From Metaphire vulgaris (Eukaryota; Annelida; Clitellata; Crassiclitellata; Megascolecidae), in NCBI GenBank assembly GCA_018105865.1, contig CM030841.1, positions 15,780,182-15,844,181 of the forward strand: 64,000 bases of DNA. Direction: 5' to 3'. The notes below the pieces were generated by a model. The model saw only the letters and a program-made list of their open reading frames with translations. It searched no databases and had not been told where the DNA came from. This document shows, piece after piece, positions 50,055-62,853 of this stretch (positions are counted from its first letter, which is position 1; each line of letters starts with the position of its first letter). The position numbers and the translations under genes were made by a program.

Positions 50055-51093
50055 CGCGCGGCTCCCAGTTGACGCTTTGAAACTGGTTAAAATTCGCGAC
50101 TGGTGCTAAATTTTCGAGAGAAAAGACCGATCGAGATAAAAGTAGAACTTTTTACAAAGGATTTTATAGTTTCTTCTTCAGGTACAAAGCCAATCTCCGC
50201 AATACGCGTCAACCACACACACCTGAACGCTCTGATAGTGAATACCAAGTTCGTTGATAGACTCGTGACAGAATTCCTCGCCTAGCGTCGAGAACGCGAA
50301 CTCACCTACGTTCGGTGGTGTCACCTAACAGTCGTCGAATGCCCGTGCCTACCGGTCTCGAATTGGAGTTGCTTTCTATAGGCTATACTTTTCGGCAGGG
50401 AGTCAATGCAGTAAAATTGAATCGCGGAGCCTGGTCGGGAGTTGGTCTGTCCGAAATCATGGAAAAATCGTACACAGATTTGTTGAAAAGGTCCGGAGTA
50501 GCAAGTAAAGTAGCGTGAACCCTGCCTAAATCTTACTCGGGAATGCGCAACTCTGTTTGCACGATGTGCAGCACAGCCACGTGAATTATGCTTTGATTTT
50601 CACTATTATCTCGCCAATTAGCAAACTGATTCGACTGTATTAGACATTAGAGTAGGGTACATAGTTGACGGGGAATAAATATTACTTCCTGATGTCATCT
50701 TCTTGTAGGCCTTCAGGTCATTCCTCTCTCTAAATGTCCTGCACAGCCATAGAATACCATGATTGGGTTGAGATCTTCAGGGTTTATAATATTTCAACCT
50801 TAAGCAGTGAGTGCTAACTGGCGGTCAGGCCGATAGCATTATTTGCAGTTGAGTTCGACCACGGTAGATTTGCTTACTGACTTATGGTGAGATTGCAGAT
50901 TGGCTGCGGAACATCTAAGATGGCGGCCGTCGCCGTCGACGACAATTAACCAATTAACTGAAACAGCGGCGGCGACGATGTAGTTGGGGGAATTACACCC
51001 GGACTAGAAGGGGCTTAGACGGGAGTCCAGAACACGACCGCTCGACGGTCAGATCTCTCCCATTCGATCGGTTTGTCCGTCTCCTTCGCCGAA
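50055..51093. promoter_or_regulatory. Divergent promoter region between myosin II and TTC39C
   Basis: The start codons of the minus-strand myosin and plus-strand TTC39C are about 1.04 kb apart, head to head. This interval should contain both 5' leaders and core promoters. It is richer in CpG than the introns and is the longest stretch around it without an obvious transposon. CCAAT-type motifs occur near 50615 and, inverted (ATTGG), at about 50899. A plausible splice acceptor for a non-coding myosin leader exon (ttttaaccag) lies about 30 bp upstream of the myosin ATG. No TATA box is evident. Confidence 0.6.
50917..50928 (+). promoter_or_regulatory. YY1-type element (AAGATGGCGGCC) upstream of TTC39C
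   Basis: The 12-mer matches the YY1 consensus AANATGGCGGC and lies about 170 bp upstream of the TTC39C start codon in sense orientation, as is common near transcription starts of housekeeping genes. Its ATG opens a nine-codon upstream frame (50920-50949, reading MAAVAVDDN, then stop) that would lie in the leader if transcription starts upstream of it. Confidence 0.5.
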
Positions 51094-52119
51094 ATGGCAC
51101 ATCGAACGGAATCGGATTACATTAAGCTGTCGATGGAGGGCATCAAGATGGTCCTCAACAACGACTGGGCGAAGGCGGAGGAGTTGTTTAGATCGCACAA
51201 GTAAGTATGTCAGTCGCCATTTTGGAGATGTGACGCTTGTTTTGTTACCTTAGTACATTGCTCCCCGCCCATCTGACTGACCTTTCCGTCTTGGCCTGGC
51301 TCATATTTGGATTGGATTTGGTGCGATAGGTATCAATCGATGGTACTTAAAATTCAGCAGCAAAAGACCAGGTCAAGACCAGGTGCCATTCAGTGGAATC
51401 TTAATGTCATACATTAAACAACAAATGGTTGAAACCATGATTAGAGGTTAAAGTTTCAGAATTCCAGAATCAGTCAGTGAGAAACATCTAGATAAAAGAC
51501 TTCAAAGACTTAAAGTATTATTGACTTGTTTTGGGCTGTGAAGCAATGGTTGAGGTAGAATTAATGTCCCTAGTACATTCAGACAGTTTTCTTTTGCCAC
51601 ATTTAACTATTATTCATTATGATTTAGTTAGTTAGTTAGTTAGTTTCAATTTCTATAGCGCAAAATACACGGAAGAAGGCCAAAGTCAGGAGCACTCTAC
51701 AGTTCATACGACGTCTGATAAAGGTGAGTTTTGATCATTGATACTGAATTTTATGAATTATTTTTTGTCTTGTAGAGATGTCAGTGTGCTGATGTCTGCA
51801 GGCAACAGTTTTGTCAGCTTTCTGGTAATTAGTCGTGTTCAATTTAGTAAAACTATTTAAATTGACTCATATATGAATGCCACACACTGTGGAATAATTG
51901 CATTAGCTAACATGATGAGTGTAAATAAAGAATGATGTCCTCTAAATTCACTAGAGAACGTAGTCATGGGCTGGCATTATCCGATATGCTTAACCCTTAA
52001 CCGTGAGATCAATGTAAAATCGGATATATCTGGGGTCCCCAGTTGGTTGTGAAATATACACTGTTTTAATTTAAAATATTGTTTAATTTAAAAGATTCTT
52101 TACTCTTTAGTTGATTATA

Positions 52120-52150
<31 letters not shown>

Positions 52151-54549
52151 GACGGTTGTTGACTCACGTTAAGTCATTCACAAAGTGAAGATTTGTAAGG
52201 GCCGTCCATATAGTATGTATGCACCAAGGGGGTTGAAAATATGGATGGCCCCTAAGTGCAGAACAAATAAGGGGTGAACGACTTGTCCAATGCCCAAGGT
52301 CACTACGCCACGGCTGGGATCGGATCTGAACCTGCCACCCTCCGGTTGCGTGGTAAGGATCTTATCGCCACTCCACTTATTTGAGTTCGATTGTACTTCG
52401 TTTGCAGCAGGCCATCATGACGTTTGAGGAGGATAAAATGGAGTTGGCGAAGGCTGCCCTCGCCGAAACAATGCTCTACTGCAAGGGTAAAATTTCTGGC
52501 TCAAAACATCGGAAATCTAGCAGAAGGGTAATAAAACATTGCTCCCCTGTTATGTAGTCATTTTCTAATGGATAGGGTCTATGCATATGAATATAAGGAG
52601 GTTGAACGATGAAGGGAACTGATCCTAGGAACTTTTTTATGCGATAAAGAAGTCATATTCTGTTGTATACTACACACACACATATGCTATAGTCATGTCA
52701 TCTGTAAATAAGCTTTATGGTTAAATGAGAAGATATTCTTGCTTTAAATTTGATAATTATATATGTAGATGGTCTAAGTTTTAGACAAAGTATGACCTGT
52801 TTGTGGTGGTGGCTGAAGACCAGGACATCTTGATGTTGTGTCCATGTCTATCAAAAGCTTGATGTAGTGATTACCATTTTGTGTCTTAATTACGCTGTAT
52901 CCCATAGGGTCCATCCATATAGTACATATGCATTGAGGGATGGAGGGGGTTGGATTTAGGAGATTTTGCGTATGTACGGCGTGTGCAACGGGGAAGGGTT
53001 GGGGGTTGAAAATATGCCTTTTTTGTGTATGTACTATATGGATGAGCCCATATTCTTGAATGTCTAACTTCCAGGTGGTAACCGTGGAGGAGTGTTTTAT
53101 GTGCGAAGTGGTCGCCACCGATTGTCTCTTGTACCAGGCCGGACTGATCGTCGTCAACCAGGATGTCACGAGCTACATAAAGGGCGGATGGTATTTGCGC
53201 CAGGCGTGGCGGTCGTACAGGAGGCTGTACCTCAGGCTCCAGCCCGTCGGAGACGGCAACGAGCACTTCTTCGGAGGCAGGGAGCCGTCCGCCGATCCGT
53301 TTCCCGACTCAATGCCGGAAGAATTCCAGAATCTGGACCTGGTGTTCGAGTCGCAGAAGTCGCCTCGGAGCGACGTTTCGGAGCTGAGCAGCGGCTCGCG
53401 CGGCCGTCTGCTCGCGGCCGTCTGTTTCGGTTACGGCTCGTTCCAGCTGTTCATAGCCTTGTGCCCGCCGAAGCTCCTGCGGTTGATCCATTTTCTGGGG
53501 TTCGAGGGAGATCAGGAGGAGGGACTCAGGTGTCTGGAGTTCACCAGTCAGACGGATGGCATGATGGCTCCCCTGGCCACGTACGTTGTTTCCACCATTG
53601 GCACCGGTTTGATTATGTTGACTCTCTCTGTGTGTCTGCTTTGCATTCTTGCACGGTGTGACTTTCTGACGGAAATTTCGTGTCAGTTGTTCAGACCTGG
53701 TTTTAGAACTATTTGTCATAATAGTAAATGACTGCTAGAGTTAATTAATTATTAGTTGACCCTTAAAACAGCCATATACTTTGTAACTGTATGCAATTGC
53801 AGCAGAGTATGTCCGGCTCTGGGTTTTAAGGGTTAATATTTGATGGGGTTTTTTGCTTGCTTCATAGTGTACTGTGAGTCATTGTTGTAGAATTATGCAC
53901 TGCCTTGTTACGTGCTAATTACTAGTAATTAGGTTCTTGGAACTTGTTATAAGCTGTGGACATTGGTAGGCAGACTTATTGCAGATAAATAGTTCTCTTC
54001 TCCTGCCTCTCCATTTAGTATCTCTAAAATTAATGTTGATTTCAAACTTGTTTGAGTTTTGTTTTGATATTTACTAAACTGATTTAATAATTATATATAA
54101 TTGAACATGTTTTGTTTTTCATTTTAGTCTTGTTTTGGTTTATTATCATTCCGTTGTTCGTCCGTTCTTTGCTCTTGACGGTTACAGGTTGTCCGCAGGT
54201 TGGCAGTTCATTCTCAGTTATTTTTCATAGCAATGAATATTATATTGCATGAATATTGTAAATTTTGGCAGGTTGCTCAGCACTGAATGAAACCTTGGCA
54301 CTACAGTTTAACCCACATAATGTCAGTTGTCAGCAGACTGCAAATTTGCATGATACTAGGGACATTGACTCTGTGAAAATTGATGGTATTTGGATGTTTA
54401 CTATTTTTGTTTGTGTGTGAAACATAGTCTTTTGACATTGACTGTGAAACTATTCATTCATTCATTCATCAAACTATTCATTCATTCATTCATTCATTTG
54501 TGGACGATTTCACGAATAAATGAATGAATAGTATATGTGTGTGTATGTA

Positions 54550-54591
<42 letters not shown>

Positions 54592-55083
54592 CAAATCTTT
54601 TATGTACAAGTTTTACTACATTTATTGCTACTGTTTTGCAACTTCTGATTATTAGATGTTGATTTTCTATACCATCAGCTGATGCCCTAGGCATTACAAT
54701 AGAATACTAGGCTCTATAGAAGTTGACTGGCGGATTGATCCATACACACACATGATATTGTCATGTATTTTATATTTTATGCTAGTGTTGAAATCTGGTG
54801 TTTCACCTGAAATTCCGTGCTTTGTGTTTTATTTCCAACAGGCATTGCCGATGCCAATCAGATTTTGGTCAGAGCTGATGTCTACTATCCGGATTCTGCT
54901 TTGTTTCTTTACTTCAGATCAAGAGTCTTTATACTAGAAGTAGGCATAAGTACTTCTGTGTATCTGTAGGTACCTCTATGTATCTGTAGGTACCTCTTTG
55001 TATCTGTAGATTATCCTTAGGACATAATGTTTGCAATTTTGCTAATGAAACATGTATATGAAATAAATAAACATATACACTCA

Positions 55084-55148
<65 letters not shown>

Positions 55149-56127
55149 AATAAATATGATGTTAAATTATTTATAGCAGATTTATAACTTCAATCCCCCA
55201 TTTATTATCTTGTGATCCTCTGGTGTTGCTGCCTACCCTAATTTTTTATATAATTGTTGGTTAAAATTAAAACTTTTAAAATAGAATTTATTCTGTACAT
55301 GAAATTTAGTCTTCTGGAGTGACAGCCTATTTATTGCTTAATTTTTATACATGTCATCATTGTCCTCACTCACTGCCATGATCTTCATCATCATCATTTC
55401 ATTATCATCTTCATGTTGATCATCATTGTCAGGATGCATTTTTTTTGCTGCACTGGAGTTAATTCTGTCTGTATTTGATGCATTACTTTGTTAGCAAATT
55501 TTTTTAAAATTTGAGTTTTTTTAAATGGTATTAACCATAGAAAATTGTCAATTCTATCCATTTTGAGGTTGATCTGTGTTAACACATCAGGAACCTTAAG
55601 CGCTCTGGTTGATATTGGCACGGAGGAGTTTAGTCCTTACCACGGCAGTTAAAGGGTTAACTAGTGAGCTTTGGTGATTACTGTTGATGTAGGGGAAGAC
55701 GGAGGAGGCCTTACTTACCTGCAGAAAGGCTCTGATGATGTCATCGAATCAACGGGAGACGCAGCACGTCTGCCTCTACGAGATCGGTACGGACTGTCAT
55801 TGCATTGCAGCTTTGTATAAATCAAGGCTGCCTTCACTTGTATCTGGGCTTGTGTTCAATTTTAAACTGTGTGTGTGTTTGATGATTATTGATTTTCAGC
55901 TACTGCTGTAGTACTTTCGAAAACGCTGTATTAATTTGTGAGGTTTTACTTACTTACATCGAAAAGTGCAATACGACGTCTTGTTTGAAAGACGTTGTAA
56001 TCCACCATTATCATCATTTCATCATTTTCATTGTTTGCATCTTCATTATTATGGACGGTTCATTACGAAATAACATGGAAACACATCTGCCATTGATGCT
56101 AATGCTAAAAGCGAATGAAGTAGAATC

Positions 56128-56181
<54 letters not shown>

Positions 56182-57032
56182 GCCTAAGTGTTGTTTTTTT
56201 AAGGACGCTTGTGTATGATGAAACTTCATTGGAAAGAAGCTTCCTCCAGTTTCCACAGGTGTGATCTTATTTTCAACCTTTTTACCTGTAATGCTTGCCC
56301 TTCAACAGGTGTGATCTTATTTTTGAACCTATTTATTGCTTGCCCTGCAATGCTTTCTTGTTTTCAGTTTTAATCAGTTATTCAATGCTGTAATTATATC
56401 ATTGTTATACGGCTTTCAGGTATATCGTCTGAGAACTTGATTGGCCTAATGCAATGCTGGACTTGTACGGCGCTTCTTTTGTTTCTACACATTTCCCGGG
56501 CATTGGATGCAATTGTCTGATGGGAAATCCAGACATTAATTTTTGCATTGAACTGGGTGAGGGAGTAAAAAGTGCGACCAAAATGAATGCAACGAGAGGG
56601 TCCAGTCACTCTGAAAGCAGTGCACGATTTTAATTGATGAGATTTGCATCATTTCAATCAGTTCAGTGAAGAAGATGGTGTGAAGTAGTAAACAGTGACA
56701 GTGTTGGAAGTTCATACTGTGTCTATCATCAATGAATGATGATATAAGCATATGATATATGAGCTAAAAGATATAATATCTACATAAGATAGAATATCAT
56801 AAGATATAAGCATATTGTGGAAAGTCAGAGTTTCATTTTTAGGTGGTTTATAATTTTTTCCAGATTAAGAACGGAGTCACGTTGGGCCAAGTGTTATTAC
56901 GCTTACCTGGCTGCGCGTACGTACGAAGTATTCGCGTGTCTTCAATGTATTTGTTGATGATTCTTAATAAATTTTCATTGAAATATACAGTACAGTAGTA
57001 TTAAAGCATATTTAATGTTATTTGAGTAACCT

Positions 57033-57081
<49 letters not shown>

Positions 57082-57088
57082 TACTACA

Positions 57089-57119
<31 letters not shown>

Positions 57120-58785
57120 TTATTAAAGACAATTTATTGGGTGCAGTAAGCATAGCAAAGGCTAAAATCAAGAGTGCTTAACAAGGGAAACTATAAGTGT
57201 TAAACATGTGCATCTTAAAGCCATCTTCATGTTGGTCTTCACTGGGATTGCATTGTGCTAAATTAGATTTTACTGGATTGAATTCTAATGATCATTTCTC
57301 TTTTCGTTCTTTGGTAAATAATTGAGTGAGTTTCTCCTCTAAGTTTTCCACTCTGTAGTACACGTAACGCGTTATACGATTTCTGTTCTCCAGTGTCGTA
57401 CGGTTGCGCTGGCGATACAGACAGGTCAATTCAGCTGTTCGCAGACGTTCCAAAATTGGCCAAACTCAAGAACAACCAGTTGGAGAATTTTGTTAGTCAT
57501 AGGGTAATTAGCTTCTTTTTTTATATTTAGCGTGAATTCTTACTTAATTTATTTATTTATTTACTTCTAATAGGCTATTATGTGTTTGAAAAATGCAACC
57601 TCACTGAAACCTAGTGCATTGTTGTCGAGGTACATTTTTATGCCAAACTTCTTGTAGAATCCAGTCGCCAGCTAACGCACCAGGCCATGCATCTCCAAAG
57701 TACGGCCCGCGGGCAGGCTATGGCCCGCCAAGGTCTGTTATCCAGCCCGCGGCAAAAAACAATCAGTCAATCAATGAATAAACATCTATGGCAGAAGTCA
57801 TGCGATGTTTACTATTTTCAATTTTATATATGTCTGTCTGTCTGTATGTCTTGCTGACTGTCTCTATTTAGATCTGCTAGTTAACCCCTTAACTGGGTAT
57901 TTAACTGTAACTCAATGTAAAATGGACGGATATATCCGGGGTCCCCAGTTAAGGGGTTAAGGCAGGCTGTTTAAAGTGCTCCCCCCATCTTCTTACAAGA
58001 GACTGTTTGTTGTCATTTTGGATGTTCTAGGCGTGCAGTTTCAGCGCCCAGATCCCGAGCAGAAATCAGATGGTTGTCCTGGTTCTTGAGCTGCTCTACA
58101 TATGGACATCACTGCCAAGCTGTTCCAGCAGTAATCTTAATGAAATGCTTAGAGGTGGTGTAGCAGTCTTTCTCAGTCTTTCATTTTATTTATTTTTGCA
58201 CAATTCAGTGAATTTATGTGAATGTTTTTTACAAGTATGTGAGTACAAAACCCTTGAAATTAGACAATTTGACTTTATTTATTTTTGTTCAAAAATTCTA
58301 TCTCAGAACAATTTTTTTTCTACATTAGTATATACTATTCGGACTAGTTTTGCAATACAGAACTTTGTCATAGTACAACATCTCCCTAACTCTGTGCAAA
58401 ATGTGACATATTCCCTCATTTCAGGCATAGTACAGTACCGTTCAGACATCTGTTTTGACAATTTTTGATTGTATATTATTATTTTATGTGTTTTATTTTG
58501 AGAAATTTGTTTTATTCTGTTTTTCATTACTTTGTACGTTGGCAGTTTGTAAAGATGAGGTTCAGGAATCATTCCGTCCATTGTGCTGTCTGATTGAAGG
58601 GGCCATCCATAAAGAACTCGATGCCTTCGATTTGGCTGAAAAGGTTTTTGATATTTTACGATAATATCGTGAAAATACTTAAAGCATGATACGCTCAGTA
58701 ATCTGCTGCACTATCTATCCATAATCCAGTGATTGTGGATTTGACTTTATTCTCTGTCTGTCTGTCTGTTTCTTTCTCTCTCATC

Positions 58786-58826
<41 letters not shown>

Positions 58827-59016
58827 TGCTCTCTTGTGGAGTTTTTCACGTGCCTGTTTTGGACGACCTTTGCCAATGGTTTTATATTTGCAGAGCCTTA
58901 AGAAATCAATGGATTTATACGAGACCGAGCGTGATGTGGATACGCATATCGCCGCTTTTGCCTGCTTCGAATTGGGAATGTTGAAAAGTCAGCAGAGGAA
59001 CGTAAGTCACATATTT

Positions 59017-59071
<55 letters not shown>

Positions 59072-59165
59072 GTAGTAGTAGTACTACTACTACTATTATT
59101 ATTACTACTACTATTATTATTATTATTACTACTACTACTATTATTACTACTACTACTACTATTAT

Positions 59166-59209
<44 letters not shown>

Positions 59210-60189
59210 TCAGAACTACTTTGTTTAATGTTTAATTTATCTTATAATGTTCATTGTTAAGCACTTTTGACTTTAGTCTTCACTATGCTTACTGCGTTCT
59301 ATAAATTGTCTTAATAATAATAATACTTCTATAGTGCTGTGGGCATGATCTGTGCATGCAGCTTCTCAATGTCTTGTCAATCCTTTTGATTGTTATTGTC
59401 CACTAGATTGATTTGGTCTATGTTGGACTTATTCTGCTCTGTCGAGACAACGTGGAGAGTAAATTGAAGTAAACAGAGAATTGGAGAATTAATACTGTGC
59501 TTTAGTATTGTATCTTATATTAGAGAGTGTTTATTTGTGATTTTGTGGCAATGTCGTATATGACGTGGTAAACAGTCTGTATTGTTTGTTACAGTTTCAC
59601 GAAAGCAAACAATATTTTGAATACATAAAGGTAATGTCTTCTTTTTTATGTTGTTGTTGTTGCTAAGGCTTGTAAACTTCTGGCTTAGACTGAATTAAAT
59701 CGATGACAATTTTAGGTTGTGGTCATGTCAACTGCTTTTTCAATGACTTGTTTGGAATCAGGAGATTTTCCTATATCTGATTTGAGATTTGCTGCAGTCA
59801 ACAGAAAATCATCCAATCAAAATTTGACTAAGGCTTGTGATATTGTAGGCATAAACTTTGGATGAAAAAGTGGGGGCCCCAACCCCTATATTTCTCCCCT
59901 TCCCTCCCATTTTCAGAGCCTAGGCTCTGAAATAATTTGGGTGGCGGGAGCTCGAGCCTAGCAGCATAATAGAAGATTAGGAAATCTGCAAACGATATAG
60001 ATGATATCGTCTGACATCAAATGATATTGTCTCTGCGAGTGATATCGATGATTGAATCTGTTGCAGACTCATTACAAGAATTTCAACTTTGAGCCGCGGC
60101 TCAGCGTCAAAGTGAGCGCCGCTCTGAAGCGAATCGCCGACGAGGAATCGAGCGAGAACCAAAACGACCGCAGTTGCGTCGTCCAATGA
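51094..60189 (+). CDS. TTC39C: Tetratricopeptide repeat protein 39C, complete
   Basis: TTC39C is an intracellular TPR-containing protein whose molecular role is poorly defined. Exons: 51094-51200, 51776-51824, 52408-52527, 53075-53580, 54128-54180, 54842-54939, 55693-55786, 56204-56258, 56864-56916, 57394-57503, 58031-58154, 58546-58643, 58894-59001, 59595-59630, 60067-60189. They sum to 1734 nt, 577 codons plus stop; vertebrate TTC39C is about 583. Family stretches in order are IKMVLNNDWAKAEELF, MTFEEDKMELA, SYIKGGWYLRQAW, FGYGSFQLFIAL, FFALDG, ETQHVCLYEIG, ESRWAKCYYAYL, LELLYIWTSLP, LIEGAIHKEL and DTHIAAFACFELG. Two short exons (56204-56258, 56864-56916) were placed by similarity and phase. 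The first in-frame ATG is used; the next exon opens at a CAGCAG acceptor. TTC39C is preferred over TTC39A/B because of CLYEIG and WKEA..SFHRLRTESRW. No frame breaks. Confidence 0.94.
51990..52062. mobile_element. TTAA MITE, right end decayed
   Basis: Left ttaacccttaacc and interior ggatatatctggggtcccc match the family; the right terminus is not intact. In a TTC39C intron. Confidence 0.5.
52110..52380 (-). repeat. tRNA-derived SINE (reverse), interrupted by a MITE
   Basis: On the minus strand a B-box-like ggttcagatcc (near 52325) is followed by ccttgggcattgg, a body, and an ATT tail at about 52117-52150. A 54-bp element (52199-52252) splits it. In the TTC39C intron just before the exon at 52408. 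Confidence 0.55.
52199..52252. mobile_element. Short 3-bp-TSD MITE, copy 2, nested in a SINE
   Basis: Ends gggccgtccata and tatggatggcccc, flanked by TAA at 52196-52198 and 52253-52255. Confidence 0.65.
52907..53049. mobile_element. 3-bp-TSD MITE, copy 3 (longer)
   Basis: 143 bp with ends gggtccatccatatagtac and gtactatatggatgagccc, flanked by ATA. It stops 25 bp before the acceptor of the large TTC39C exon at 53075. Confidence 0.65.
53756..53836. mobile_element. TTAA MITE, diverged copy
   Basis: It starts ttgaccctta and ends taagggttaa, with a core diverged from the consensus. In a TTC39C intron. Confidence 0.5.
54560..54735. repeat. (TA)n followed by SINE-tail segment
   Basis: A TA run at 54560-54590, then gctgatgccctaggcatta...ctatagaagttgac, the same segment as near 12000-12045. 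Confidence 0.5.
57881..57960. mobile_element. TTAA-flanked palindromic MITE, best copy
   Basis: Exactly 80 bp, starting ttaaccccttaactgggt and ending ccccagttaaggggttaa, with an inner ggatatatcc palindrome. TTAA flanks plus CCC-type ends suggest a piggyBac-like source. In a TTC39C intron. Confidence 0.75.
59020..59215. repeat. Mixed ATT/ACT/AGT trinucleotide array
   Basis: About 195 bp of trinucleotide repeats that switch phase from ATT to ACT and AGT, starting about 20 bp after a TTC39C splice donor. Confidence 0.85.
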
Positions 60190-60263
60190 AACGAAACCTC
60201 CATCCGAACGACCTCAACGCACTTTTCATTTTCGTCTGCGAAGCGCTTTGAAACTCTACTCAA

Positions 60264-60269
60264 AATAAA
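60264..60269 (+). terminator. Polyadenylation signal AATAAA for TTC39C
   Basis: A canonical AATAAA lies 75 bases after the TTC39C stop codon, followed by AT-rich sequence. This is the nearest such hexamer on the sense strand and probably ends the short-3'UTR transcript. A further AATAAA near 62044 could serve a longer form. Confidence 0.6.
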
Positions 60270-61353
60270 TTATATCTCTAATTGAAATACTGCATCTAGA
60301 ATCTTCTTGTGCTTCCGTTAGTTTCAAGCTTCTGTACGTTTTTTTAATGCAGAATTGTTGTGTCGTTACCGTGTCCGCTGTTGCGACTGATTTGAATTAT
60401 GCTGAATGTTTGTCAACTATCGGACTTAGTTGGTTTTTGTAGTTGTTGTTGTAGTTGTTGTTGTTGTAGTTGTTTTGGTACAGAGCTTTTCTGTTTCAGA
60501 TGTTCTTTTGTGCCTGTTGGTCTGTCTTCCCCCGTTTGCTAATTTGCAAAACATTTGCGTCTTGGTGACGTGCTATAAAAGTATTTTATAACGACGCATT
60601 TCGTTTAGGCATGGAGCGGCACAGAATATGTGGCATTGAACAAATTTTTTCATCTGTATATATCTGCATTATTCAATACAATATCATCTACTTGCTTATT
60701 TTAGATTTATTAGCCACCACTTTTTATACTCTTCTATTTCATGTTAACACTAATTCATATTTGCTTCTCTACGTAGCCTTTATCTGTATTTATATTTTGT
60801 ACACATTTATAAAGATGTTCATAATTATAAAACTATTCAGCTTATTAAGTCACAACTGGTCATGCGTCAGTAAATTTTATTTTTTGGGTTGTTTTAATTG
60901 TTTTTGGTTTTTTACAGTGGCTTTTGGCTTGAACCAGTGTTGCTATTTTTAGTGTCCTCTGCATTTATCTTATTGTCAATGGTTGATTTTGAAAGTATAT
61001 TCGTGTTTTTATAATATATTTTATTTCCAAGTTTATTTTTCTGCGGAATTTTGTAAGATTTCTTGCGACACATATGCATCTCACTCCATGGCATTGAACT
61101 GGATTCATATTGTGTTTATGCTGTTTGTTGTAGATTTTTAGTCTCCTAATCATTTACTTCTGTGTTTGTATTTGGTGTATACGACTGTAATGTGTTTCGA
61201 AAATGTAAATACAATGGCCCCCTGTTAATAAGGACTCTTGGATAACACCTGTCATTTGATTGAGCCAACCTGGTATGCAGTAGGTTTCTTTAGGCCTGAC
61301 ATTTTTATAACACGCTTTTTTCCTGAAACCTGTGTGTGTGTGTTTAGATAGTT

Positions 61354-61392
<39 letters not shown>

Positions 61393-62695
61393 AGATAGTC
61401 CTAATAAAAAGTAATGATGATTATATATTCATCTTCAGTAATTCTTTGCAGTGCCAATTTAGCTTAGTGTTTATCAATAGTTTAGAAAACTTCTTATACC
61501 AAACGTTTATCAGTTTTGTGGATTTTAAATAGTTGGACAAAGGAAAACCACCAAAGGCAGGCCTTAAGGCAAACTCAATGAGAAACTTTTGGATAGGATG
61601 GAATAAATATTTTCCATTACGTAGAATGAACTGCGATAATTATGGGCAGAGTGTGGCATAGGACAACATTTCCGATATTGTTACCTTCCTGATGCGTAGA
61701 TGGAAAAGAAAGTCACTTCGGTGCGAATTTAACCAATCCTTGGATATATTTTAATCATAATCTCTTGAAAATGTAATCTTTTTTCAACCTGAGAATTGAT
61801 CTGACAAGTAGAAATTTCATGAATTTATTTTGGTATTAACTTAACTAAGTAAATGAAAATTCTCTCCAATTTATTTTCTCAGGGATGTAGAGTATGGACA
61901 AATCACTTCCTGCTAGTAGCTAGTACCATTGGTCTCTGCATTACATTGAGGAAGATATTCCTAAATTTACCATTGTTTATAAAGTTCATGTGTGTGTGTG
62001 TGTGTGTTTGATTGTGATGTGTGACAATTTGCTTGACGACTTCAATAAAATGTTAATCTGTAAATCAATTTGTTTAGTGCTTGACTTTTGATGAATGAAA
62101 AAAATAATCTACTCTATTCTTTAGTTAGAAAGCCTAGTTTTCTACTTTTTTAGATATTGGTTATTCTCCCAGTGTATTATCGGTAATCAACATCTGTATG
62201 GATAAATTATGCGAAAACCGGTGTTTTGCGATGTTTTAAATGAGTTTTTTTTTTGAGTGGAGGAACAAATTATTATTGAAATTAAATCATTTATAGAAGA
62301 AATTTGAACTGTGCTATTATTCTTGTAATATTGTTGAGTTTTTAGCAGGCAGAAGTGCTCACAAAGCAAGGTAACAATGTGACACATTAAGATTTATAGA
62401 CCTGATATTTAACAAAATGTGAATTCAACATATTTGCATTTTGATAATTTCTGTAGACGATAATGTGAATTACAGTAATATGTTTTACCATTTGCAACAA
62501 TGTGATATTGTTACGTTTAATATCAGGACTTGAGACTCAAAAGTTATTAGCCTACTGTTATCTAATATTTTTATTGTTTTAATATCAAACTTATTTTCAG
62601 TTAGCACAATTATGTGATTGTTACTTCTCTCATTGATTTGATAAAATAAATTCCTTTCATCTTTTCAAAAAAATTTGCCAGTGAGTCGATGTTAT

Positions 62696-62853
62696 CAGTG
62701 TTTATTCTAGGCCTTCTCTTGGGAATTCCCCCAGTTTGAATTTTCCCCCCAATTTTTTTTTACATTTTTGCAAGTAGTATGACCTCCCCAATGTATATTC
62801 CCTCAGAATCTTAAATTCTCCCCCCAATGGCTAGGTGGCTGGAATAAACACTG
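62696..62853. mobile_element. hAT-like MITE with perfect 8-bp target duplication
   Basis: Ends cagtgtttattctagg and ctggaataaacactg bound 158 bp. gatgttat flanks it at 62688-62695 and 62854-62861. The interior repeats an aattctcccccaa-type block. Confidence 0.85.

Noticed and set aside
58595..58620. ggggccatccataaag resembling the 3-bp-TSD MITE ends
   Set aside because: It encodes the conserved GAIHKEL of TTC39C, has no partner inverted end, and is coincidental.
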